Shown in pieces: positions 1 through 9,820 of a stretch of DNA of 64,000 nucleotides (within the stretch, counting starts at the first letter, position 1; each line of letters starts with the position of its first letter). The stretch covers positions 4,568,760 through 4,632,759 of the forward strand of contig CAJSYZ010000007.1 of NCBI GenBank assembly GCA_910574455.1, in the 5' to 3' direction. A model generated the notes under the pieces. The model saw only the letters and a program-made list of their open reading frames with translations, ran no database searches and was not told the DNA's origin. The translations under genes were made by a program, and so were the position numbers. This stretch comes from Trichaptum fuscoviolaceum (Eukaryota; Basidiomycota; Agaricomycetes; Hymenochaetales; Trichaptaceae).

Positions 1-816
1 AAAATCACGCACTTTATTTTCTGATTTACTTTGGAATCACTTCCACGCCTGTTCCATACACTAAGGATATCTTCGCTCTGCCTCACACTCAACGTACATC
101 CACAAATTTCAGGCTCAGACGCGTCCTCAGCCCCATTAACGTTCGCGGCCCTCCAGCTTCCCGAATCTGTCCCGGCGCCAGGCGCAGCAGCATCGCCATT
201 TGACTCGCAGTCGTCGAACTGGTCGCCAACTACAGCCATAACTATCTCCTCCCATAATCTGTCCGCAACACCCTTCTTGAGCCGAATGATCCATTTTCCG
301 CCTTGCAGATTGACCGGGTCCTCCCAAACGGGCCGCCGGATCCCGGAATGGAAGAGAAGGTAGTCGGTCGTGGGCTGTAGCGTAGATGGTGGGTTGAGGT
401 GTGTCCAGAGGGACCAAAAGGATTCAATCTGGAGAGCCGTTAGTCAACGCAGTGAAAGAAACCAATGCAGACGCTTACAGAACTGAAGGATGAAATCTTC
501 TTGATCCCCTCCTCGTAGTTTGTCGTGGTGACTTTGTTCCCCGGTGCTCGTTGTTGGCGAAACCAAAATACCCATCTAGCTCATGCAATTTGAAATGAGA
601 AGGGGTGATAAGAACGCTATAATGCACGTACGTGTTTCTCAGAGGATGTACGGTTACAGCAATAGTACCGTTACTTGCGGTGCTGACTCCCTGCTTCTCC
701 TTATTAGTTGGTTTCTCGTCTCCTGATGAGCTCGTCGAGACAGAAGTTGAGAAATGTTTGGACGATGGCACCCGAGGTCGCGGTGCTGTCGAATTCGGGT
801 TTGCTGTCGCCGTCAT
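1..816 (-). CDS. eIF4E2/4EHP-like cap-binding factor, copy 1 (3' end outside window)
   Basis: Minus-strand gene starting at ATG 816. Visible exons are 816-632, 575-479 and 428-13; the last two exons lie beyond the left edge. The sequence matches the complete copies, except for an Ile in place of Val in the low-complexity N-terminal part. Product and motifs are described under the complete copy at 9821-10855. Confidence 0.88.
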
Positions 817-1329
817 TGTCGTCGTACTCGACGCATTTTGAGCTCCATTGCTGGAATTCGCAAGGAAGCGGGATTGTGAATGGTTTGAGAAATATCCGGC
901 GATAGTTAAGGTGTCAAGCTCTTGTAATAATGATACGGGTGATTTGATAGGAATGGGAGATGCGTAGATGACATGGCGGTGTCGGTGGAGTATTGAAGTT
1001 TAGGAGTGCTGTGGATGTCGCGGAGGTAAGGAAAGTTACTGTGCTGGCAACTGCCGATGCCTGGGCAAAAAGGACACTTGCTTGTGAATTGCGAACGTGT
1101 AACTCTACCTCTGCATGACATCATGCGTGCCTGGACCCCGCCGGACGGGCAGAGGTATCTCCGTTCTGGCGATATCTTTGCGTCGGCTGAGATCTGTGTC
1201 GAATGCGGGCAGCTGGAAAGACAAATATTCTGCTCTGTATTGGCTCCCCGGGCGAAAAAAGTTGACAACTAACCGTCCTAGAGGTTGGCGCATACTAATT
1301 TGCGGGTAGGTTCGCGAGCCGGGTTTCTC
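817..1329. other. Upstream region of eIF4E2-like copy 1
   Basis: This 5' flank of the eIF4E2-like gene contains no supported gene. Overlapping short frames on both strands differ between copies because of indels (for example near 1090 and 1210), which argues against coding. No clear TATA box was found for the minus-strand gene. The transposon target in copy 4 corresponds to about position 1060 here. Confidence 0.6.
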
Positions 1330-3720
1330 AATCACCACGTCAAACTGCACGAGTGCCGGATTTCTTAACTTTGGACAATTATATTACAGGAACTGCACGA
1401 GAACGAACATTCAATGCAAAAGATAAGTAAGTTACAGTTAGCCAAACACCACGCCAAACTGCACGAGTGACGCGCCGCGCTCCTTTCTCTTCTACCGCCG
1501 CCATCTATTTAAGTTGACCACCACGTCAAACTGCACGAGTGTCGCGACCCACTCTCTTCTCCTCCCGCGACGACCAACCCTTCGCCGCCGCCGTCCATCT
1601 CCTCCGTCGCCAACATCGCAGACTCTCCTCAACGTCACAGACCGGTTGCGTTCAGCCTCGCCAACACAAGATCTTGCCCACCGTGCACTCGAGCGGACTG
1701 ATCCACGGCTTCCAGCACCTGCGGCTCGACGCTGAGAGCAGCGCAAACACGATCCCACCTGGGCTGCGCGCCGGAAGTTGGACGATGACAGTGGTGTACT
1801 CCACCGGTGAGCACCCAATCTCAAAGCCGCCTCTGTCTTGACTCTGACTGAGCGGGCGGATACCTTCGTAAGCGTCTACTCGAAGGAACCCCCTCATTCC
1901 CTGTTCTTCGACATGCGGGGCGCGCTCGGCCAGAAGCTGTCGCGACGCAGCATTGGCGGAACGTCACAGACCGGTTGCGTTCTGTCCGGCCTCGCTCAAT
2001 GACTCGGCCAGGATACTCCCTGTTGGACAGTGCGACATTGCGGCGTCATGCTTTGCGCGGTGAGATGCGCCGTTCGACTTGTCGCGCTGATGTGAGGACT
2101 GATCTTGCGCCTGACTGACGAGGGTCCGCCATTTCCCAGGTGCCGCTCGCCGGACGCAGAAACATATATATATTGCTATCTCCACCACGTCAAACTGCAC
2201 GAGTAACCGCGCGCTAATGATGGTACAGCACCGTCCAGGGCGAGCTCCTCTCTGCCGCCGCCGCCCTCAAAGATCTCGAGCTGAGAAACGTCACAGACCG
2301 CTGCACAGACGGCGCAAGGCGCCCGCAATGTCGAGCGGACTGATCTACGGCCTCTGTCATGCTGGCACGACGCGGAGAGCAGCGCAACCGCGCCTTGCGC
2401 GGCACAGCGACCCTCTCGGTAAGTGCCCTGAGAAACGTCACAGACCGGCTGTCCGCAGCTTGCGAGATTGCCCAGCCGCGATGTCCACGCAAGTGAGAAA
2501 CGTCTCAGACCGGCGTCTCTGCTCACAGTCACGATTCCCGGAGCGCAAGGCAGACGAATACGAGGAGTGCGCACACGCGCCAGACCGCCAGGTGAGCGTT
2601 TGCTTGAAGGGCGCGCTTGGGCAGAAGCTGCGCGGGGCCCACGTCACAGACCGGTTGCGTTCGCGCGCGAGGCCGCTCGCGGGACGCAAAAACATATATA
2701 TATTGTTATCTGGCGACGCGCGCGGCCCAGATGTCGCTCGCCGGAAGCAAAACCATATATATATTGCTATCCCCTGACCGTCAACCTCAATGCTCTCGCC
2801 TTGCGCAACGGTTGGGGCAGATGCGCCGTTCGACTTGTCGCGCTGATGCGGAGGACTGATCTTGCGCCTGACTGACGAGGGTGCGCCGCGCGCTCACGCT
2901 GGGGCCTGCACCTTCCCTTTCACTCGCATTCTTCTTGCCATCCTTCCTCTCTGCGGAGGACATAATCTTGCGCCTGATTGCTGCACGGTGTCCTCGGTGT
3001 GTGCCCTCGAAGATCACAGACCCGCCCCAATGCTCCAGCGTCCGCCAGTCTTCGCCGACCTCGATTGAGTGGGAGGATCCCTTTGTGTGCGTCTGCTTTG
3101 TTGCGGGGCGCGCGCGCATGTCCAATGTCACAGACCGGTTGCGCGCGATGGTACCTTCGTTGCGGTGCGCTGTACCGTGTGATCCTTGGGCTGGCGGCGC
3201 TCGCCGGACGAAGAAACATATATATATTGCTGAATGTGGGGTCCGCTGCTGACCTGGAGAGACACCGGAATCGCAGATGGTTCACTTTGCGTGCTGCAAG
3301 ACCTTCCATACGTCCGAGAAACTGCTAGCAAGGACACTTCAATTTCCAGTATTGAGACATATCTTCCACCTATGCAGTCACGTCAGAAAAGGTTGCCGAT
3401 GTCAATCTGAGTGCATTAGGACTCACAATGGTATGTTGACCCTCTCCAAACAGAATGACAGCTGGAAGACTCAGATAGTTGATTGCCTGTCATCACTAAC
3501 TAGAACCTGCAAAGCGTGGACAAAGGCGCCGCTGCGGTGCGCTGGGCGAGGCCGTCATCCAGAAGTCGCTCGCCCGGCGCATTTATATATATATATTGCT
3601 ATGTTGGATGTTAGTAGAAGCTCGAAGACAAATAGAAAATGAGTAACTCTTACATGGGAGTTGAAGCAGGCTTTGAGTGTCGCTCGCCTGGCGCATTTCT
3701 GTATATATATTGCTGTCTGG
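1330..3720. repeat. Spacer of nested short dispersed repeats, copy 1
   Basis: GC-rich spacer made of several recurring words. R1 is a module of about 35 bp of the form CGCTCGCCGGA..n..CATATATATATTGCT, found at about 2144, 2673, 2734, 3198, 3567 and 3680. R2 is GTCACAGACCGGTTGCG, found near 1636, 1963, 2640 and 3127 with variants near 2290, 2437, 2489 and 3013. R3 is CCACGTCAAACTGCACGAG, found near 1336, 1449, 1521 and 2186. R4 is a GCGCCGTTCGACTTGTCGCG block followed by GACTGATCTTGCGCCTGA, found near 2068 and 2822. R2, R4 and R1 recur in that order, suggesting amplification of a composite module. Open frames here change between copies and are not supported as genes. Confidence 0.85.
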
Positions 3721-4994
3721 TTAGTAAAAGGTCAAAGACGAAAATACTAGTGAGACTTACAGTGCGAAAGAGGAATTGACGGAGAGACGAAAGCAAGCTG
3801 CTTTATACATGAGCCCTCTTAAGCGAGTCAGGGTCGAATTTTCGGACCCATTCACACAGAACACATTTTCCTTGAATTTATTATTTTGACATGGTATCTT
3901 AGTGATTCAGACATGCATTTTAATGGTCCTGAATAACTCAGAATTGTGCACGAAGGTCTCGAGGGAGAAGAATGCTGTCCAAAATATGCTCAGGGTCAAT
4001 TCGTGTCAGCCTGAGGGCCCTGGCATTGCCAATTCAAGCTACCTAACCTCCTATGCTTTCAGCCATGACCTTCGAGCAGGCCATCAAGCTCATCACATTG
4101 TGCAAAGCCTTCGGAAATCGACTATAGTCGACAATGGCACCTACACTAGCATGATTGACAATGCTCTCAGCTCGAACCTGGACACGGAGAGGTGAGTGTG
4201 TTCTCCGGCTCTTGCATGTCTTCCTTGGGCTCGCATCACTCAGGATACTCATTCCTTCTGATAGAAGGCTCTGAAGCACCTGGGAAGGGACTTGGCAGGA
4301 CGTAATAGCACCTGCTAAGCGAAATGTGCGACAGAAACCACCCAGTTCTCAGAACTTCCGGCTGAACTCTGCCAGGAAGCCAAGGGCCTATTCAACACAC
4401 AATGGCACAATACCTGAGCTCTATCTCATATGTCAGGCCATCGGAGCATCAAGCAGGGACCTCAAGCTCTTGACTAAAGCTACTCCGCCCTCCCCCAGCT
4501 CTCGAACTCAACCCGGGCATGCCATGCAATCGCTGCACGGCTCATACCTCCCATTCACTCGGAAGACGTCTTCCATACTTCGCCTCACTCATTTCGCATC
4601 AGATTCCAGGGGTTCAGGGTCTCGGCTAGGCTGTGGGAATGACGCTAGTGTGCAAGCGCTGTCTGGAACAACCAGCAGCAGAATTTTGGTGAGCACTTTG
4701 CCGTCTGCACAGAGAGTGCATTTGGCACATTCTATGCTATTATCTTGTTTTCTTGCAGCTTCAGAGGGTGCTGGAGAGGTATGAGGGGGTGGATAGAGGT
4801 CACTGAAGGTATTCTGAGGGACGGGAGGGACAGGATAGCTGTTTCGGCGCTGGAAACACTTGTCCGGAGGTTTGCCCGGGCTCTGTAGAAACGACACAAT
4901 CTTCTTTGCTTGGCATTTTCTACGGTATTGTAGCCTATCGGTGAGTATAGGCCGATGACTTCTCTGCATGACAAGGTCTACGGGCTTCGAAGGG
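3721..4994. other. Gene-poor stretch before the TATA promoter, copy 1
   Basis: No supported gene. It holds a 14-bp perfect palindrome TCGACTATAGTCGA near 4117 and scattered splice-like signals (GTGAGT near 4191, a GTGAGTATAGG near 4940). The open frame at 4326-4784 differs in length and ending between copies, so I do not call it. The equivalents in the other copies are 13181-14448, 22621-23889 and 57401-58673. Confidence 0.5.
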
Positions 4995-5092
4995 TATAAA
5001 TACAGGTCAGTTCTGTCCCGAGGTTCACCAGGCTCTTCGCCCTTCCCCCTCTCTCTTCATTCTCTCTCCTCTTTCACACTATTCTAATTTCT
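4995..5092 (+). promoter_or_regulatory. TATA box and pyrimidine-rich start region, copy 1
   Basis: A TATAAATA box at 4995-5002 is followed 35-90 bp downstream by a long pyrimidine tract (5036-5092, CCCTTCCCCCTCTCTCTTC and similar). This is a typical fungal RNA polymerase II core promoter layout pointing rightwards. It is the clearest promoter in the unit and could drive the transcript leading to the small gene at 6533 or a long leader. Confidence 0.65.
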
Positions 5093-6532
5093 CACTGCAA
5101 TTGCATTTGATATTTATCTCTGCATTATGACTTTATTCACCGTTGTTCTTGCTTTCCGGTAGCTCTTTGCTGTTAGATCAGTAAGTGTTCACAGTTTCAG
5201 TATTATTCTCAGGCTTATATTAACTCTACTTTTGACGCGCCAGCTCTTCCATCGCTTTGGACCACGATTCGAATAACAATAGAGGGTCTACACTCCGAGT
5301 CAAGTCTATCTGTGAAACTATGGGGTCTTTATATCTCAGCTGCTCGAGGCTATGGCTTCAGGTGTAATTGACTGCACACGCCGTAGGAGATCGAATCTGC
5401 AAGCTGGCCTTACCGCTCTGTATTGGTTTTCACTCGGTCGTGATCAGTACTAGGGCTACTTTTCCTCTCTCTCACGCTCTACTACCTGCTCACAAAGTCT
5501 GACATCCAAATGTCAGCTATTGCTATTTTCATTCACTGGCTCTTCTATGTCCGGGACACGAAGGACGGATGCAGATTAGAAGGCGAAGTAGATATTAGGT
5601 TAAGGACGGACAGGTAAGTCGACATTCAGTCGATGTAACGCACTAATAGGTAGGATATACCTCTACCACGGATCTTTCACCGCCGACTCAAGCTCAGAAG
5701 CTCTTGAGACTATCCTGCATTGAAACCAATCTTGACACAAATAGGGTTTTCTGTCTCAAGTTCATCGAGCTATTGTATTGCTCAAGGTACTGTTCTCGGC
5801 TATTGATTATCGACGGTCAAAAATGATTGTCAGGTCATGCATTCTCTTGCACCCTTGCTTCGGATGAAAATTGATTCCGGTCGCCACGTCAGCCGTGACC
5901 GTGACCGTAGGCTGGCGATAAGAAGGAGTGGCGAAGTGCTGAAAGTCGCATCGCAGTAAGTGATATTTACTATTTATCTTTGAATAAGAAGGCTGAAGAA
6001 AGAATGTTAGGATAAAACTGTGATTGAATCTGTGGTCGAGTTCTACTTCTTGCCTCCGTGGTACGCAAGAACCTGAACTCGCAGAGCATTGTCATGGCTA
6101 TTAAGAATGACCGAGACGCATGGCAGCTCTGTGCCTGGACTTGACCTTAACTCTGGTTTTCAGTTATCGGGCTCGAACAAAATTTGAGAGACATGGATCA
6201 CTATAAGGTAATTTCCCTTGCGGCACTTCTTGTCTTCCGCGCTCATCATCAACGCCGCATGCTCGTCAAGTGCGCGTCAAGAATCAAGCCATCTAGCTAA
6301 TCTATAGCACATCCATCACCACTGAGGCCGACGTCAAGTACGATTCAACACAACAGCACTTCGCGATTGTGAGCAAGAGGCCAGCTTTGGATGTCCTTCA
6401 AGCTGTTACAGCCCACGCTGTAGTGCGTCCGTCGATTGACTACAGTTCACCGGGCGCGCTTGCTCGGAGTACTTGGAGGCGCTTTGCAAGTCATTGAACG
6501 CTAGCGCTGCTCGCTAGTCAGGTTGTATCGCT
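5093..6532 (+). other. Probable transcribed leader or unrecognised exons, copy 1
   Basis: Downstream of the promoter there are several convincing intron signals, for example GTAAGTG near 5181, GTAAGTCG near 5612 and an intron-like 6208-6307 (GTAATTT..CTATAG). The short frames between them carry in-frame stops and match no family I know. It could be an untranslated leader, a non-coding RNA or an eroded gene. The equivalents are 14551-15983, 23991-25424 and 58776-60213. Confidence 0.4.
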
Positions 6533-7216
6533 ATGCGTAACGTGCACGAACATAACAATTACGGAGCTACTGGGCGATGTCTACAACACAAACCTGGTTC
6601 CTGTAAGTTGTCATTTAATACTATGAAGCCAAGTATGCTTATAACTTGCTGCAAGCTATTTCTCGCTATTCGTCACCTATACGCCGTCGTCTCCGCTCTT
6701 ACAACGCAAATTCGATGGATGCAAGGGATGGGCGAGAATGATGGCCAGGGATGGCCGGAAGTGTACGTCCATGTCAACTTATGAAAGTTCATCGAGACCT
6801 AATAGACTTTATTCTCGCAGCCTGTGATGTTCTGGCATATGGTCAAGGCGTATCAGTACACAACTCTCCTCTCCGAAATACTCGTGGGTATGGCCTCGAA
6901 GAACTGTCCCGCGATCAGGATGGTTAGCGAGCTTGTATGGATTCAGTGAGTAGCATCGTCGAATCTCCAAAGATATACTGGATTGATTTTCGACAGCGAA
7001 CGCGACGGAAGTGTTCTATCGTCGAGCACTATCATTAATGGAGTTCAAGCTGCCGGCTTCAAGCATAATGTGGAGCAGCGAAAACAGTATGTATTCTTTA
7101 TTATATTCATGTACACGGCTAATCAGATTTCTAATTGTATTCACCACTGCAATGTACATCCTCTACACAGTAGCTCTTCGGCGTACAATAACCGCTCCTT
7201 GCTCTTTGCGCGGTGA
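6533..7216 (+). CDS. Small spliced protein of unknown function, copy 1
   Basis: Predicted from ATG 6533 with exons 6533-6760, 6821-6945, 6997-7086 and 7171-7216. They join in frame to 489 nt, 162 residues plus stop. The introns (60, 51 and 84 nt) have GTGTAC/GTGAGT/GTATGT donors and CAG ends. The middle contains aromatic and hydrophobic stretches (PVMFWHMVKAYQYTTLL) but no clear transmembrane helix or catalytic motif. I do not recognise the family. The frame stays open across three unit copies, which supports but does not prove a real product. It could be the 5' part of a longer gene that includes the downstream GTPase. Confidence 0.42.
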
Positions 7217-7608
7217 CGAAGTCATCGGGAGGACGACCATATTGCGGAATACAGGAGTCGACTTGACGGAAGCGAACAAGAATGCGAGCTTGAGCAGGAA
7301 GACCATGTCATCGATTGTAGCTATCAGTGTTCAGAGAGCGTGAAGAATCGATGCTGTTTACACATGCAAGTGAATATTGAGCAAAAGAACAGACTGAAAC
7401 GATGCACCCTAAGCAATTCGGCAAGCTAGTGCTCACCCTCGTTACACCGCGATTCAAGTACGGCGGTTTGCCTTCGACCATTTCCAGTATAGATTGTTAG
7501 TTATAGTCGGCGAGTCCGGTGAGAAGCGCAAGAGACCTGATCAGGAACCATCCGGCGGGGCTTGAGTTCGAAAGCTTGACTTTTATGCCCCTCATCTTAT
7601 GCTCGCAG
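7217..7608. other. Region between small gene and GTPase, copy 1
   Basis: Probable 5' part of the GTPase gene or an untranslated leader. A short frame from ATG 7404 ends at a stop near 7500. Just after it, a stretch reads LLVIVGESG before a possible GTGAGA donor at about 7519; that resembles the start of a second P-loop but is not continued. I could not build a single convincing first exon. Confidence 0.35.
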
Positions 7609-8640
7609 CAGCCAATCTGACAATGCAGACGAAGATGACGTGCCTCCTCGCATAAAGTATGTTCGTTTATATTATGCAACGAATATCATTCTAAAATTCC
7701 ATCATGCAGCGACCCAGACAGCCTGAGGAACGGGATAGTTAAGACATCCGATAAGAAGGCCGATTTCACTCTCCTTCTTGTTGGAGAGACTGGTGTCGGA
7801 AAGACGTCTGTCCTTTCACTTATCGCAAACGTCCTTGCCGGCCACAAGCCCGAGGAATATGTCGACGTGCATGACCCTACAAACGAAGAGGGCGGGTCAC
7901 AGTCCCAAAGCCAGACGAATTCTGCGAAGGTCTACGAGTTCACGAGTAAGAACGGCATCACGATACGCATCCTTGACACGCCTGGCCTGGCGGACACACG
8001 CGGAATATCACAGGACGAGCTTCACAAGGCCAGTATCGCGAATGCCATAAAGGATCACATTGTCACTGTCAACGGTGTCCTCATCCTCGCCAATGGTACA
8101 GTTCCTCGCCTCGGTGCTGCAACAGACTACGCCCTCTCCACATTGTCGTCCATCTTCCCTCGTACGCTCGCCGACAACATTGCTCTCATGTTCACCAACG
8201 TCCCCAGTCCTCTATCGTGGAATTTCGAGCAGAGCTCCCTTCCCGCTGTCCTGCATGGTGCCGATCAATTCCTTCTCGACAATCCCGTTGCGATGCAGAG
8301 GAAGTACAACGAGCTCAAAGGGAAGAAGCTGCCGAAGGCGACGCTCAGACAGCTGCGCGATGGTGTAATACAGGGCGAGCGGAAGGCCCTGGACATGTTG
8401 TCGGATTTGTTCGATTGGCTTGACAAGCGAGTAGCGCAGCCAACGAAAGACATCTTGTCGCTGTATGAGCAATCGCAGACCATCGAAAAAAGCATACAAA
8501 ACGCCCTTGCCCGAATGCAGCAAGCCAACACGAAGAGGAATGATCTGGAAAAGATAAAGAGAGATATTGATAAGGCAAAACTTGTGAGCAAAGACACCAC
8601 TGATGAGGTTATTCTCGCTGACCAGAGCATAGGACATTGA
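7609..8640 (+). CDS. AIG1/GIMAP-type P-loop GTPase, copy 1 (5' end unresolved)
   Basis: Two exons are supported, 7609-7656 and 7710-8640, separated by a 53-nt intron (GTATGT..TGCAG). The product is a soluble GTP-binding protein. The G1/Walker A motif is VGETGVGKTS, followed by the G3-like DTPGLADTRG and the region VLILANGTVPRLG. A helical C-terminal part of about 100 residues rich in Lys, Asp and Gln follows (KALDMLSDLFDWLDKR to the stop), likely coiled coil. Basidiomycete relatives that I recall share GGSQSQSQTN-like switch sequences and usually have a longer C-terminal coil, so this one may be short. The true start is not visible; at least one more upstream exon is expected. It converges with the oxygenase-like gene, stops 5 bp apart. 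Cellular role is unknown. Confidence 0.85.
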
Positions 8641-8645
8641 CACGC

Positions 8646-9422
8646 TCAAAGACTTGCAAATGTCATTCGCAAAGATTTGATATTCGATAATCGCTCCTTG
8701 TAGTCCGAGAATTTGTAGATCAATGACAAACGATATCCTAATAGAACTGGCAGCATCTCATGTGACACTCCTCGTAAGTAGACCATCGACGACATAGAGA
8801 ATTCCGAAGAGCCCGCAAAGTCGATATTCGTCGTTTTCGCCTCATACGTGAACCGTACTTGAGCACCGGTATATAAGGAGGGTAGCAGAAGCTCAAATAT
8901 ATGACCTTCCGTTGGAATATGACCGCCGCTATTATGTCAAGAATAAGATATAACGTACGACACTAACAAGAGATAGTCACAGCACCATGAGCCAGCCCCG
9001 CAGAGAACCAGCCTATCAAGAGTCAACTTCTTGCGTACGCCGGCCTCAAAGCCGGCCTTTTGTACGAAATCATTGAACAGGGAGTTTCTGATAGAAAATT
9101 TCGAGGCAGGCAGCATCCAACAGTGAGGATCTTTCGCATGTACAGATGCAAGTCCTTTTATTGATCCTGCCTCACGGTCCGTCAGCGGCAAAGAAATCGC
9201 GCCAATACCCTTTACATAAAGGCCCAAGATCGGGGCGTCAGCATAGTTGTGGCCTGCCGTGATTGGAGCTTCTTCGACAAGCGGAACCTTTGCCAGCGTA
9301 TCAGATAATAGGGTCTGTAACGTGGTGGAGTGTTAGTGCAATATCCTAACTGCATAATGTAAGTATATCCATACCCGAAAGTCTTGGATTTTCAGACGAT
9401 TGCGATCTTTGGCGCTTGGCAT
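8646..9422 (-). CDS. 2OG-Fe(II) oxygenase-like protein, copy 1, probably altered active site
   Basis: Three exons (9422-9375, 9314-8986, 8928-8646) join in frame to 660 nt, 219 residues. The N-terminal half has the GLYVKGIGAISLPLTDREA segment seen in basidiomycete prolyl-4-hydroxylase-like proteins. The C-terminal half has LLLPSLYTGAQVRF, VSHEMLPV and GYRLSLIYKF, matching the distal His and the co-substrate Arg of the double-stranded beta-helix fold. At the first metal site, where relatives have H-x-D (as in PHQDTEK), I read GHIPTEG: the His is kept but the Asp appears to be Pro. This depends on the exon 2/3 junction chosen. Active members oxidise a substrate with Fe(II), O2 and 2-oxoglutarate; this one may be inactive. 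It is shorter than most family members. Confidence 0.72.
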
Positions 9423-9820
9423 GACGGAAAGTACAAAAGAGAAGGGTATGAGGTGAGTCCCCCAAGTGATGATAAAAGGTAAAGAATGGGAGAAAATAAG
9501 CCAGAGCAGTGTACTATTTGAAGTGAAGGGGATGGCTTGTGGCTTTGCGGCTTTGTGGTATAGCCAACGAAGTGACACGTCAGAGTAGCCCCCGCAGCAT
9601 CTTTCATGAGGCAATGACGAACAAAGACACGAGAATGCGATAACTGAACAATTTAATGTGGCTCATACGGTTAATTCAGCAGAACGAGCTACAAAGACCA
9701 GAACATAACCGCAGATCATTCTCACCCACCGAGAGTACTGCCATACATTTTATCGAGCTGAAGCGAAGGACGAAGAGATATGCGAAGGTGTTTGCTTGAA
9801 TTAAACAAGGTACAATATTG
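9423..9820. other. Intergenic region between eIF4E2-like and oxygenase-like genes
   Basis: About 400 bp between the stop of the eIF4E2-like gene and the ATG of the oxygenase-like gene, both on the minus strand. It must hold the terminator of the first and the promoter of the second. No clear TATA box was seen. The equivalents are 18875-19265, 28316-28706 and 63086-63476. Confidence 0.5.

Noticed and set aside
31..363. Plus-strand frame opposite eIF4E2-like exon 3 (also at 10070, 19515, 28956)
   Set aside because: It starts at TTG and is the antisense shadow of a confirmed coding exon.
1330..3720. CRISPR-like array
   Set aside because: The recurring words are unevenly spaced, differ in sequence, and lie in a eukaryotic genome; there are no unique spacers of constant length.
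4326..4784. Plus-strand frame of 152 codons before the TATA promoter
   Set aside because: Not conserved in length or ending in copies 2-4, no recognisable domain, and several competing frames.
8212..8649. Minus-strand frames opposite the GTPase (121-145 codons) in each copy
   Set aside because: Antisense shadows of the highly conserved GTPase exon.
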